A stretch of DNA of 64,000 nucleotides from NCBI RefSeq assembly GCF_007971025.1, contig NZ_CP042436.1, positions 1 to 64,000 of the forward strand. The letters run 5' to 3'. The DNA is from Mucilaginibacter ginsenosidivorans. Lineage in GTDB: Bacteria > Bacteroidota > Bacteroidia > Sphingobacteriales > Sphingobacteriaceae. Below, in pieces: positions 38,496 to 47,845 of this stretch (position 1 is the first letter of the stretch; each line of letters begins with the position of its first letter). A program made the position numbers and the translations under genes. The notes beneath the pieces were generated by a model. It did no database searches and was not told the DNA's origin. It worked only from the letters and a program-made list of their open reading frames with translations.

Positions 38496-41321
38496 CTACT
38501 CTACTTTATAGCGGTAAACCGCTCTGCCTAAATTGCCGTCGGCATCGATCCCCTCGACCACAACGCGATAAATACCTCTGGTATCAGCATTAAAATATCC
38601 TATTGAGGCTTTGCCCTGGTCGTCCAAAGCGATGTCAGGGTTCCAGTATATGGCCGACCTGGAATCGAAGGCATTGCTAACGGTTTGGGGATGATCATAT
38701 TTGGGCGAATAAAACACCTTCGCTTTATGAAAACCTTTAAAAGGATACATGATCAGGCCGGTTGGCCTATTGCTTGATGGATAATTGCTTTTATTCTCCC
38801 CACCCCGGCGGGTAGTAACGATGAGCGCCCCACCCCCGGCGTTCGACCCGTAGATCGCCGTGTATGCCCCACTCTCCAAAACCTCTATGCTGTAAATATC
38901 ACTTGTGTTCATTTCCTTCAACGGATTATAACCGCTTCTTTGATCAAATCGCACCCCGTCGACAATAATAGCCATTGGACTTCCAGCCCCGCCCTGTGCC
39001 TTTGCTATTTGGTCCTTCGGTAGGTCGCGTATACGGTATAACATACCATCCTGGAAAGTGGCACCCGCTATTTTACCCGTCAAACAGTCAATCAAAAAAG
39101 GACAACCGCTCAAATCATCACCCATGATGACGTGGTCGGCATGGCCACCCCCCATTAAATTAGAGGAGTGGGACAGGTCAGGTTTATTCCGGCCTTTTTT
39201 GGCGACGATGCTCACCTCCTTCAGTTGTACCGCGGAGGTGGTATCGGTGCCCGCATAGCGTTTGGTGGTGAGGACGATTGTATTTCTTATTATTCGGATA
39301 CTTTCAACCTCCTTCGGCGAAAAAAAGTCAAGATCGTCAGCAGAACGTTCAAAACCATCGATAATAAAATGTTGCACAGCGCCATTTTCGTACCTGAATT
39401 TATTATTGCCTAAATAAGTCAATCCTGGTATCACTGACGAAAGCGCCTGGGTTATAACGGAATAGTTTACGGCCATATTCTTCATATCGACATCGTATTC
39501 AGGAACGGACCCATACCCGTTATACCTGTCTGCTTTGGGTACCTTATTACCTTTGATCACTACCTCTTTCAACCGCCTTCCTTTTTGAAGCGAATCTTGC
39601 ATTTGCTGCTGCCGGTGTTCCGTTAGCCCATTTTTCATTCCGACGCTCAATTGGGAAGAAGTATCTGGTTCAGCATAAAAGCCAGTTTTTGATATTTCGG
39701 GATAATCCGGCTGCTGGATAAAAATATTAACGTTGCCCCCTTTATTTTCTTTCCTGGCCCGCAGGATAACTTTATTGGTGTCTGAAAGGTTAAGCGCTGA
39801 AAACCGGAAGGCGCCATCTGCATCGGCTGTTGTATCTGTAATAAAATTCTCTTTTGGGGATGTAAGAATGACGTTGCCGTTCGGAACCGGCTTGCCCGAC
39901 GGCGTTTTAATTACACCGGCTATCTGCAGGCTTGTTTCAGACTTATAGGTTATAACCGGCGGACTTTCGCTTAAAACTTTCCGCCATTCAAATTTGCGGT
40001 AGCCCTGCGTCAGCATCAGCAGGTCAAGGTCGGCCTGCTTTTGTTCGGTGTTATTTGTAAAATAGTAATTGGGCTGCTGTATGTAGCCTTTCAGATCGGA
40101 TGTAAGCAGCAGATGGTTAAAAATAGTTCCTTCAGCATTTTCATCGGCAGGCACCCGGGTTTCGTTGATAACAGATACTGAATAACTGCCTGTCAGGCCA
40201 TCATCTTCGGCATCGGACGAACCAAGGCCAATGGCTACTTTTCCGCGTGTGCTATAAGTCTTTTCCAATCCGGTAACCTTCAATTTCAGGGTATCATCGT
40301 TCAACACAAAAGCAATCCTCTCGTTTAAGGGCTCGCCACGATCAGAAAACAGGGTAAACTGTACAATGCCCGAAGGAAGCCGCTGTTTCGCTACGCGCGC
40401 CACAAATACCGGCGCCGAAAGTGTGCCTTCGGTAGCATAATACAGTTTGCCGCGCATTTGTGCAGCCAGGTAAAAATTACGGTTTTGATAGGATGCGAAC
40501 AGCTTATCATTTGCCGCTATCTTTACATAAATACTATCCTGCGCGCGGTTGTCAACCGAAAGGCAGAACCCGGCATCCGAAACTCGTGGCAGATCGAAGG
40601 ATTGCGACGTCTCGCCCGGTGCGGTGATTCTGGCCCGGTAGGTTTTCCCTGCCTGGGGTGTCAATGCAAATACCCCCATGCCCAAATGCTGCGTAGAAAT
40701 ATCGGCCACCACATTACCATCATTATCTACCACCGAGCCCTTTATTTCTGTACCAAGCCCTTTATTATTTATCGCTTTGAAAGCTACCCTTGAGCGAATA
40801 CCTGCAACTAATCCGCCTCCTTCGGGGAAAAACTGGACGTCGGTTTTTTCAGCCAAGCTTTGTGATGACGCCGAAACCGGTGCCCCGGCTATCATTATCC
40901 TTTGGTCGTAAAAATATTCCGGTCCCTGGTTGCGCATCCAATTGGTATAGGCGCGGATATGATAGGTACCCGGAGCAAGTTTATTCTCGACAAACAGTTC
41001 GCTCCAACTAATCCCCGCTCTCAATTTTAATACCTGGCGGCTCACCACCGAATCTTTAGGGCTGATCAGTTCGACATACAATATTCCACTGAGCGCTGAT
41101 AATTGATGATACTGCCCACCGACTACATAAGCTTTATACCAAATGGTGTCGCCCCGGTAATAAAGTGGTCTGTTAAGGTGCAGATAAACACTCTCGGCGG
41201 GGTAATTCCGGGCATAATTATTCAATGCGCTATCAGCATGGGTCAAAAAATGTTCCCTTGACTGCGCTTTTGCCGTAAAAAGCGACAACGAAAAGAAAAC
41301 GATAAGTAAGAAAACTCTCAT
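38496..41321 (-). CDS. Macroglobulin-like secreted protein with two plug-like modules
   Basis: 941 residues. Signal peptide to about 20 (FTAKAQS). Residues about 42-145 form an MG2-type macroglobulin domain (VYLHLNRPLYYRGDTIWYKAY), continuing with further beta domains to about 460 (VQFFPEGGGLVAG...). A CarboxypepD-like domain (about 463-532) leads to a divergent plug-like module (about 574-690, VVIKGNKVPKADRY... IIDGF) and a complete one (about 697-842, PDLSHSSNLMGGGHADHVIM, IIVDGV, SIEVLESGAYTAIYGSNAGGGALIVTTRRGG), then a closing Ig-like domain. No barrel and no thioester CxEQ are seen. Paralogous to the next upstream gene. Function unknown. Confidence 0.82.
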   Translation of the reverse strand: MRVFLLIVFFSLSLFTAKAQSREHFLTHADSALNNYARNYPAESVYLHLNRPLYYRGDTIWYKAYVVGGQYHQLSALSGILYVELISPKDSVVSRQVLKLRAGISWSELFVENKLAPGTYHIRAYTNWMRNQGPEYFYDQRIMIAGAPVSASSQSLAEKTDVQFFPEGGGLVAGIRSRVAFKAINNKGLGTEIKGSVVDNDGNVVADISTQHLGMGVFALTPQAGKTYRARITAPGETSQSFDLPRVSDAGFCLSVDNRAQDSIYVKIAANDKLFASYQNRNFYLAAQMRGKLYYATEGTLSAPVFVARVAKQRLPSGIVQFTLFSDRGEPLNERIAFVLNDDTLKLKVTGLEKTYSTRGKVAIGLGSSDAEDDGLTGSYSVSVINETRVPADENAEGTIFNHLLLTSDLKGYIQQPNYYFTNNTEQKQADLDLLMLTQGYRKFEWRKVLSESPPVITYKSETSLQIAGVIKTPSGKPVPNGNVILTSPKENFITDTTADADGAFRFSALNLSDTNKVILRARKENKGGNVNIFIQQPDYPEISKTGFYAEPDTSSQLSVGMKNGLTEHRQQQMQDSLQKGRRLKEVVIKGNKVPKADRYNGYGSVPEYDVDMKNMAVNYSVITQALSSVIPGLTYLGNNKFRYENGAVQHFIIDGFERSADDLDFFSPKEVESIRIIRNTIVLTTKRYAGTDTTSAVQLKEVSIVAKKGRNKPDLSHSSNLMGGGHADHVIMGDDLSGCPFLIDCLTGKIAGATFQDGMLYRIRDLPKDQIAKAQGGAGSPMAIIVDGVRFDQRSGYNPLKEMNTSDIYSIEVLESGAYTAIYGSNAGGGALIVTTRRGGENKSNYPSSNRPTGLIMYPFKGFHKAKVFYSPKYDHPQTVSNAFDSRSAIYWNPDIALDDQGKASIGYFNADTRGIYRVVVEGIDADGNLGRAVYRYKVE

Positions 41322-41390
41322 AGAAAAGATTTAGCAGAACCAATATACTAAATACTTAGTTGATATTGTAAATGTCTGCGGAATATTGTA

Positions 41391-41475
41391 TTGAATAGTC
41401 AGTAGCAAATGGTGAGTGATATATCATACTTCCTATTCACTATTGACCATTCACTAATAACCATTCGCTATTCAA
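41391..41475. repeat. Inverted-repeat-bounded block of 7-bp repeats
   Basis: TTGAATAG (41391-41398) and CTATTCAA (41468-41475) bound an 85-bp block made of degenerate heptads such as TATTGAC, CATTCAC and TAATAAC. Its right end overlaps the stop codon of the 1,125-residue protein gene. Related blocks lie at 44934-44992 and 50922-51000. Confidence 0.6.
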
Positions 41476-44400
41476 CTTTATAATGGTAAACCGCTCTGCC
41501 AAGGGTTCCGTTCTCATCAATGCCTTCCACTACTACCCGGTAACTTCCTTTGCTATCGTTGTTATAAAACTCCAGTAATGCCTTGCCATCTTTATCGGTG
41601 ATGATATTGGGGTTCCAATAAACCGTGGTGCGGTTATCAAGGTCTTTCGTCCCGATCGGATGCTGATATTTAGGCATGTAAAAAGCCTTTGCCTTGTAAA
41701 AGCCGGTAAACGGGAAATTCATTATCCCATTGGGCTGGGCCTGGGTAAAATAAGCCGTTCCTTTTTCCCCGCCGCGCTTAGTAGTGATAACAAATGCACC
41801 CAAGGGCGCATTTGAACCATAAATAGCCAGGTAGGCGCTGCTGCGCAACACTTCAATGCTGTATATATCGCTGGCATTTACGTCATTTAACGTTGCTTCG
41901 GGGTCCAGCATCACACCGTCAACAATAACCCTCATATATTTTACCTGTGCGTTACCAGAATGACTACGCATAGGCTTTGCGTTGCCAGCTCCGTCAAATG
42001 TCACGCCAGGAACCTTTCCGTTCAGGCAATCGGCCAGGTCAATGCAATTATCCAATTGATCGTACATGAGAACCTGGTTGGCATGGCCGGGCCCGTTCAG
42101 GTTGGATGAATTGATCAATTCTGGTTGCTTGGGCCTTTTGCGACCCGTGATGGTAACCGTTTTAAGCGTTCTGCCGTTCTTCAACGAATCCCGCTTTTGC
42201 GCCACGGCATACCTGTTATATTGCAGCTGCGCTATATTCTGCTTAGCGTCAGTTTTTGTTACGCCTGTACCGCGTTTTGTTGTGATAACCAATGCGCCGC
42301 CGGCGTCAATGCTCGATCCATAGATTGCCCTTGCCGCGCTGGTACGTAATACTTCAACACTATATACATCAAGTACATTGACATCGTTGATACTCGTATT
42401 GGTGAGTGTTACGCCATCAACAATTACAGACATTCGTGCGCCATTACCTCTTAAGTTCACCGGCACCCCATTTGCATCAAAAGTCACGCCGAATATCTTC
42501 CTCCGCAAGCCATCCTCCAAATTTGCAGCAATGCCCATATCATCGGCCATGATCACCTGATCGGCATTACCGCCGCCATGCAGGTTGGATGAATTTGGGA
42601 TCACCGGCTGTTGGGGTCTTTTGAGACCGGTGATGGTAACCGTTTTGAGCGTTTTGCCATACTTCATCGAGTCTTGTCTTTGCGCAAGGGCGTACTGATT
42701 GTATTGCAGTTGCGCGGCAGTTTCAGGAACTTTAACTGTTTCTTCATTTTCGCTGCCGTTTTTCGTGGTAATAATCAGCGCCCCTGCTTTTGAAATGCTG
42801 GACCCGTAAACCGATTTGGAAAACGTACGATAAAGCACTTCGATGCTATATATTTCATTTGGACTAACATCATCGATACGTCCTACACCGATATTTACAC
42901 CATCCACAATAACCGACATACCTCTAAAACCTATGCCAACCAATTTGTCGCCAAGGCAATCAGAAAGATTTATGCAATATCCCAGGTCCTTACCCATAAT
43001 TACCCTGTCGGCATTTCCGCCGCCATGCAGGTTCGACGACCTGGTAAGGTCGGGTTTTGGGGGCCTTTTATAGCCTTTTATGGATACCGTTTTTAACGAT
43101 ATTCCATATTTCTGCGATTCGGTTTTTTGCGCCTGTTGATATTGGATATATTGCTTTGCCGCCGGGGTTTGTTTTGAAGTATCAATAATTACCGGCGCCT
43201 CGTTTATATTTCCGGCAGGCGTTATTGCGGGGTAATCGGGTACATCGGCCTTTATCTTTACATTACTGCCTTTGTTAGCTTTCCTCGCCCTTAGCACTAC
43301 TGTGCTGGTATCGGTAAGGTAAAGACCGGTAAAGGTGAACCGGCCCGCATCGTCAGCAACCGTATCCCTGAAAATACCCTCCTTTGTTGCGGCAAGTGTT
43401 ACGCTGCCATGGGGTATAGGTTTGCCCGCAGGCGTGGCAAGGGTTCCGCTTAGCTCCAGCGATGTTTCAGGTTTATAAACAAGCGGTTCAAATTTGTTAT
43501 CCAATACGCGCTTCCACTCATACCTCCTGTACCCCTGGGTCAGCATCAGGTTGTCAAGGTCGGCCCTTGCCTGGTCGCTTTTATTGGTGAAATAATAATT
43601 TGGCTGTTCGATATATCCTTTCAATTCCGAGGTCAGCAGCAAATTATTCAGTATGGTGCTTTCCGCGTTCTCATCCTGCTGCACGCTGTTTTCGTTGATC
43701 ACAGCTACCGAAAAACTGGCCCTGGCGGTATTAACGCTGCTATCCGTTATGCCGAGCGCGATCTGTACTTTCTCCCGGGTTTTGTAGTCAGCCTTATCTG
43801 TGCCGACAGACAGTTTCATTTCATTAGTATTGTCCACAAATGCTATTCTTTCAGCCAAAGGTTCGCCCGATTGCCCGAATAACGTAAACTGTACAATCCC
43901 ATCCGGGAAGCGGCTTTTTTCCACTTTGGCGGCGTAGGCCGTCCCGTTCAGCTCGCCCCTGGTCGTATAGAATACTTTGCCGCCATTTTGACCGATGATA
44001 AAAAACGCTCTGCCTTTATCACGCGTTAAAGTCGTTTCATTGGTGGCGACCCTCAGGTAGATGCTGTCCGCATCACTATTGTTCAGGGCGAGGACATACC
44101 CGATTTCCTGCGCCCGGGGCAGCTCTGCCATCCATGTAGTTTCGCCCGGCGCATCAATTTTTGCCCTGTAACTTTTCCCGGGTGCGGGGGTCAGCGCAAA
44201 TTCCCCCATGCCTAAATGGTGTGTTTCGAAGTCGGCCACAACATTACCCGTATTATCTTCAATGGTTCCTTTAATGTTTTGCCCAAGCCCGTTAGCTCCT
44301 AAAGCTTTTATAGCCACCCTCGACCGCACACCATACACCATCTGCCCACCTTCGGGAAAGAACTGCACATCCAGGCGCGTTTGCACGGCTTGTTTTATTA

Positions 44401-44845
44401 TTTGCGGCTGCAGCCCCCCGATTCGTACGCACTGGTCGTAAAAATATCCGGGGCCGTTGTTCAGCATCCAGCGCGTATAGGCCCTAATACGGTATATCCC
44501 CTGCTTAAGGCTGTGGGCAAGCGGTATTTCGCTCCACCCGATGCCAGATACCATTGGCACGGTTTGCCTGGCTATCAGCGAATCAGCAGGGCTGATAAGT
44601 TCAACATATAACACCCCGCTCAGCGTCGATAACCTGTGTTTTTGCCCGGTAACGGTATAGGCTTTGTACCATATCGTATCGCCATAGCCATAATTAGGTT
44701 TATCTAAATGAAGGTAAACTTTTTCCTGTGCAGGTTGCTGCTCCAGCCGCTTAAAGGCATTCTGCAAAAAAGCCGTGTCCTGTGCCAAACACGAAACGCC
44801 TGCCGAGATAAAAATAACGATGAGTAATAAGGTTCTCGTTTTCAT
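41468..44845 (-). CDS. Macroglobulin-like secreted protein with three tandem plug-like modules
   Basis: 1,125 residues. Signal peptide to about 22 (VSCLAQD), then an MG2 domain (about 42-142, VYLHLDKPNYGYGDTIWYKAY), further beta domains to about 455, a CarboxypepD-like domain (about 462-535) and three modules: 566-712, 713-872 and 873-1030. Each starts with a Y/Q-rich Lys linker (QYxxYxxAQKxDSxK), then LKTVTITG, SSNLHGGGNADxVIM, VIVDGV, DVYSIEVL, an S-A-IYGS element and GALIITTK, the plug-like signature. The closing region NRTTVYWNPNIITDKDGKALLEFYNNDS resembles an MG/Ig domain. The three modules indicate recent internal duplication. No barrel domain, no thioester. Confidence 0.82.
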   Translation of the reverse strand: MKTRTLLLIVIFISAGVSCLAQDTAFLQNAFKRLEQQPAQEKVYLHLDKPNYGYGDTIWYKAYTVTGQKHRLSTLSGVLYVELISPADSLIARQTVPMVSGIGWSEIPLAHSLKQGIYRIRAYTRWMLNNGPGYFYDQCVRIGGLQPQIIKQAVQTRLDVQFFPEGGQMVYGVRSRVAIKALGANGLGQNIKGTIEDNTGNVVADFETHHLGMGEFALTPAPGKSYRAKIDAPGETTWMAELPRAQEIGYVLALNNSDADSIYLRVATNETTLTRDKGRAFFIIGQNGGKVFYTTRGELNGTAYAAKVEKSRFPDGIVQFTLFGQSGEPLAERIAFVDNTNEMKLSVGTDKADYKTREKVQIALGITDSSVNTARASFSVAVINENSVQQDENAESTILNNLLLTSELKGYIEQPNYYFTNKSDQARADLDNLMLTQGYRRYEWKRVLDNKFEPLVYKPETSLELSGTLATPAGKPIPHGSVTLAATKEGIFRDTVADDAGRFTFTGLYLTDTSTVVLRARKANKGSNVKIKADVPDYPAITPAGNINEAPVIIDTSKQTPAAKQYIQYQQAQKTESQKYGISLKTVSIKGYKRPPKPDLTRSSNLHGGGNADRVIMGKDLGYCINLSDCLGDKLVGIGFRGMSVIVDGVNIGVGRIDDVSPNEIYSIEVLYRTFSKSVYGSSISKAGALIITTKNGSENEETVKVPETAAQLQYNQYALAQRQDSMKYGKTLKTVTITGLKRPQQPVIPNSSNLHGGGNADQVIMADDMGIAANLEDGLRRKIFGVTFDANGVPVNLRGNGARMSVIVDGVTLTNTSINDVNVLDVYSVEVLRTSAARAIYGSSIDAGGALVITTKRGTGVTKTDAKQNIAQLQYNRYAVAQKRDSLKNGRTLKTVTITGRKRPKQPELINSSNLNGPGHANQVLMYDQLDNCIDLADCLNGKVPGVTFDGAGNAKPMRSHSGNAQVKYMRVIVDGVMLDPEATLNDVNASDIYSIEVLRSSAYLAIYGSNAPLGAFVITTKRGGEKGTAYFTQAQPNGIMNFPFTGFYKAKAFYMPKYQHPIGTKDLDNRTTVYWNPNIITDKDGKALLEFYNNDSKGSYRVVVEGIDENGTLGRAVYHYKVE
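41758..43153 (-). repeat. Three tandem coding repeats (plug-like modules)
   Basis: DNA repeats of about 440-480 bp encode the three modules: about 43153-42713, 42712-42233 and 42232-41758. Linkers QLQYNQYALAQRQDSMKYG and QLQYNRYAVAQKRDSLKNG are near-identical, whereas module 1 has QYIQYQQAQKTESQKYG. The similarity is highest between modules 2 and 3. Confidence 0.7.
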
Positions 44846-44933
44846 GGATATAAGGTTTGCACAAGCAATTTACCAAATACTCCGCGATAATTCCAAGCAA
44901 AAGGCTGACGATTAAGTCAGGATTGGATGGTGA

Positions 44934-44992
44934 ATGGTCAATAGTGAGCGGTCAACAATGTGGATTAATGGGTCGACGAATCTATTGACCAT
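44934..44992. repeat. Inverted-repeat-bounded block of 7-bp repeats
   Basis: ATGGTCAATAG (44934-44944) and CTATTGACCAT (44982-44992) are perfect 11-bp arms around heptads TGAGCGG, TCAACAA and TAATGGG. It lies between the 1,125-residue gene and dcd. Confidence 0.65.
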
Positions 44993-45002
44993 TGACTATT
45001 CC

Positions 45003-45539
45003 CTAAAATTTATTCTTCCACATCATGCTTTCAACCGGGCGGGTGGTTGGATTGTTGTATTTGGCGTTGGATTTGGTGTTGTACATGATCTCGATATCGC
45101 CTTCCACTACAAAATAAATAAGCTGGCCAATAGGCATGCCTGCGTAAACCCTTACCGGCTGGGCGCATGAAATCTCGAGCGTCCAGGTATTGCAAAAGCC
45201 AACGTCGCCCTTGCCTGCCGTAGCATGTATATCAATGCCCAATCTGCCTGTGCTTGATTTCCCTTCGAGGAAAGGCACATGACGGTGCGTTTCGGTGTAT
45301 TCCATCGTCACACCCAGGTACAGCGTATTGGGCTGCAGCGTAAAGCCTTCCTTCGGAATTTCGAAAGCGTCTATCTCGTTATGGAGCCTTGCGTCGAGCA
45401 CCCGGTTGCGGTAGGTTGCCAGGTGTTTGCCCAGGTGTACGTCGTACGAGTTTGTCCCCAGGCATTCGCGTTTGAAAGGTTCGATAATGATAAAGCCTTT
45501 GTCAATTTCTTCAAGAATTCTTTTGTCTGATAAAATCAT
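45003..45539 (-). CDS. dcd: dCTP deaminase
   Basis: Deaminates dCTP to dUTP on the way to dTMP. 178 residues, trimeric family. ECLGTNSYDVHLGKHL, LEGKSSTGRLGIDIHATAG with catalytic Glu and the R/S contacts, GFCNTWTLEISC and the C-terminal AGMPIGQLIYFV are family features. The gene is divergent from the phosphopantetheinyl transferase. Upstream no clear promoter box. Confidence 0.95.
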   Translation of the reverse strand: MILSDKRILEEIDKGFIIIEPFKRECLGTNSYDVHLGKHLATYRNRVLDARLHNEIDAFEIPKEGFTLQPNTLYLGVTMEYTETHRHVPFLEGKSSTGRLGIDIHATAGKGDVGFCNTWTLEISCAQPVRVYAGMPIGQLIYFVVEGDIEIMYNTKSNAKYNNPTTRPVESMMWKNKF

Positions 45540-45581
45540 ATTCCGGGTGAGATAATTGGCCTAAATTAGAATTATTTGACA

Positions 45582-45589
45582 TAAGTTTG
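45582..45589 (+). promoter_or_regulatory. -7 promoter box (TAAGTTTG) of the phosphopantetheinyl transferase-lipB unit
   Basis: Exact TAnnTTTG 25 nt before the ATG at 45615. A TTG at 45556-45558 lies 23 bp upstream as a possible -33 element. Confidence 0.5.
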
Positions 45590-45614
45590 CCATCCTTTTT
45601 GCAATTTTACTTTT

Positions 45615-46253
45615 ATGGCGATAGCATACAGGAAGCAGGTCGATAGCGATACCGAATTTGCCCTTTGGAAGATAGAAGAGCGGGCCGATGACCTGTACAG
45701 CCAGCTACAACTTGACGAGCATGAGAAGGCTTATGTAGAACTGCTGAGCCATGGCAAACGCCACCTGCACTGGCTGGGTACACGCGTGCTGCTGCGCACC
45801 ATGCTGAATACCAGCGAATACATCGACTGCAAGGTTGATGAACACGGAAAGCCTTACCTGGTTGAACTCCCCTATCATATTTCTCTCAGTCACTCATTCG
45901 ATTATGCGGCTGTGATGATGAGCAAGAGCAGGCCCGTAGGTATTGACATTGAGCAGGTAAAGGAAAAGGTTGAACGCATAGCGCCGAAATTTATGCGCCC
46001 GGAAGAACTTTCCTTTATCGGCGATCAGGATAAAATAAACCAGTTGTATGTATGCTGGTGCGCCAAGGAAGCCGTGTATAAATGTTACGGCCAAAAAGAA
46101 GTGTCTTTCGCCGATAATATCTCGCTGGATGCATTTAACTTTGATGGCGAAGGAACGGTAGGCGCCCATTTGAAAAAAGGTGCCGTAAAGCTGGATTACC
46201 GGGTAGATTACCTTCGGTATGACGGGTACATGATAGGTTATGTAAAGGGATAG
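45615..46253 (+). CDS. 4'-phosphopantetheinyl transferase superfamily protein
   Basis: 212 residues. Transfers phosphopantetheine from CoA to a Ser of carrier proteins. The C-terminal half holds RPVGIDIEQVKEKVERIAPKF (Mg-binding GIDIE) and QLYVCWCAKEAVYKCYG (W-x-x-KE-A-x-x-K), the core motifs of the Sfp/AcpS-like family. The N-terminal part (HWLGTRVLLRTMLN, YLVELPYHISLSHS) is the usual substrate-binding half. Two genes form the unit: lipB starts 4 bp after this stop, and lipoate assembly and carrier-protein activation fit together. Confidence 0.92.
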   Translation: MAIAYRKQVDSDTEFALWKIEERADDLYSQLQLDEHEKAYVELLSHGKRHLHWLGTRVLLRTMLNTSEYIDCKVDEHGKPYLVELPYHISLSHSFDYAAVMMSKSRPVGIDIEQVKEKVERIAPKFMRPEELSFIGDQDKINQLYVCWCAKEAVYKCYGQKEVSFADNISLDAFNFDGEGTVGAHLKKGAVKLDYRVDYLRYDGYMIGYVKG

Positions 46254-46256
46254 GTT

Positions 46257-46982
46257 ATGAAGAACAAAAAGGTATACTTCCAGGATTGGGGATTGACAGA
46301 CTACAAAGTGGCCTGGGACAAACAGGAGGCCTTGTTTGGCGAGACTGTTGCGCTGAAGACGGCCAACCGTAACAAAATGATAGCCACCGAAGGCGACGAA
46401 TACCAGGAAGAAGAGCCCACAAGTAACTACCTCGTTTTTTGCGAACATCCGCACGTGTACACGCTTGGTAAAAGCGGCAAGCCGGAGCATTTGCTGCTGG
46501 ATGAACAGGGCCTGAAAGAAAAAAATGCATCCTATTATCCTATTAACCGTGGCGGCGATATTACCTATCATGGGCCGGGCCAGATAGTGGGTTACCCGAT
46601 ATTAGATCTTGATAATTTCTTTACCGACATACATCTTTACCTGAGAACGCTGGAAGAAGCAGTGATATTTACACTGGCCGACTATGGTTTAAAAGCGGGC
46701 CGGTACCCCGGCTATACCGGCGTATGGTTCGATGCTGACAATGAGAAAGCGCGTAAGATATGCGCTTTAGGCGTTAGGTGCAGTCGCTGGGTTACCATGC
46801 ATGGCTTTGCGTTTAACGTAAATGCCGACCTGGATTATTTCAAAAACATAGTGCCCTGCGGTATCGACGATAAAGATGTAACATCCATGCAGCGCGAACT
46901 GGGGAGAAAATTGGATATGAACGAGGTGAAGTCTGTTCTTAAAGGTTATATAGCCCAGTTGTTTGAGATGGAACTGGAGTAA
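46257..46982 (+). CDS. lipB: Octanoyl-(acyl-carrier-protein) transferase
   Basis: Moves octanoyl from ACP to lipoyl-domain Lys, first step of lipoate synthesis. 241 residues; longer than the 210-residue E. coli protein because of an internal acidic insertion (EGDEYQEEEPTSN) and N-terminal extension. Motifs: NYLVFCEHPHVYTLGKSG, RGGDITYHGPGQIVGYPILDL, catalytic Lys in ARKICALGVRCSRWVTMHG and Cys in NIVPCGIDDKDV. It follows the phosphopantetheinyl transferase gene by 3 bp of spacing. Confidence 0.95.
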   Translation: MKNKKVYFQDWGLTDYKVAWDKQEALFGETVALKTANRNKMIATEGDEYQEEEPTSNYLVFCEHPHVYTLGKSGKPEHLLLDEQGLKEKNASYYPINRGGDITYHGPGQIVGYPILDLDNFFTDIHLYLRTLEEAVIFTLADYGLKAGRYPGYTGVWFDADNEKARKICALGVRCSRWVTMHGFAFNVNADLDYFKNIVPCGIDDKDVTSMQRELGRKLDMNEVKSVLKGYIAQLFEMELE

Positions 46983-47067
46983 GACAAAAGGTTAAAGTTA
47001 AAAGGTATTTGCGCCCTCATTAATCCTCAGCAGAAAACCATTACTCTTTTATCTCCGTATGGTTTGT

Positions 47068-47802
47068 ATGAGGGTACCCGTTTTTGGTTTGATGTTACTG
47101 ATGTTGATCGGCTGCGGAAAGAAGAACGAGTTTATTCCGGCGCGTGATACGGCGGTCAATAATTCGCAAACACCACCGGTTATTCATCCAAATGATTCTG
47201 TTTCTTACCTGGCGCTTGGTGATTCTTATACTTATGGCGCGGGGGTTTCGCAAAGCGAATCTTATCCCTATCAGTTAGCTGCGCAATTGAGTAGCCAGAA
47301 TTATTTGATCAACTCCCCCCGTGTTGTGGCTTTCCAGGGATGGACTGCAAGCGACCTGTTAGCGGGTATAAAAGCAGCGAATGTTACCCGCAAATTTGAT
47401 CTCGTAACATTACTTATTGGGGTTAATGATGAAAATAAGGGGACAGACTTTACGACTTATACTTTACAGGTCGACCAACTGATAACACAGGCAATTGAAT
47501 ATGCCCGGGGCTACCACAGCAGGGTGTTTGTTATCTCTATTCCTGATTGGTCTGTAACGCCGTTTGCTGCGGGGATGAATAGGGCGAAGATCAAAGCGGA
47601 TGTGGCAACGTTTAATTCAATCAACGAGGCCGAAAGCAAAAAGCTGGGGGCAAGTTATTTGGATATCAGCGCCATCTCGGAACTGGCGGCGAACGATGCG
47701 ACGCTTACCGCAGGCGACGGGCTGCACCCTTCGGCCAAAATGTATGCGCTTTGGATCAACCGTGTGTATGGCGATATCACAGCGACATTTACGTCGAATT
47801 AA
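47068..47802 (+). CDS. SGNH/GDSL hydrolase lipoprotein, tandem copy 1
   Basis: About 244 residues. The start is MRVPVFGLMLLMLIGC (ATG 47068; an in-frame ATG at 47059 adds three residues). Lipobox Cys near 16. Catalytic blocks: I YLALGDSYTYG, II GWTASDLL, III IGVND, V DGLHPSAKM (D-x-x-H). Periplasmic lipid-anchored esterase or acyl hydrolase of unknown substrate. Head of a three-gene tandem array; the second gene starts 43 bp after its stop. Confidence 0.93.
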   Translation: MRVPVFGLMLLMLIGCGKKNEFIPARDTAVNNSQTPPVIHPNDSVSYLALGDSYTYGAGVSQSESYPYQLAAQLSSQNYLINSPRVVAFQGWTASDLLAGIKAANVTRKFDLVTLLIGVNDENKGTDFTTYTLQVDQLITQAIEYARGYHSRVFVISIPDWSVTPFAAGMNRAKIKADVATFNSINEAESKKLGASYLDISAISELAANDATLTAGDGLHPSAKMYALWINRVYGDITATFTSN

Positions 47803-47845
47803 AATCCCAAAGCATTCTGTTCCCGTATCTATTGATGGAGGCAGC

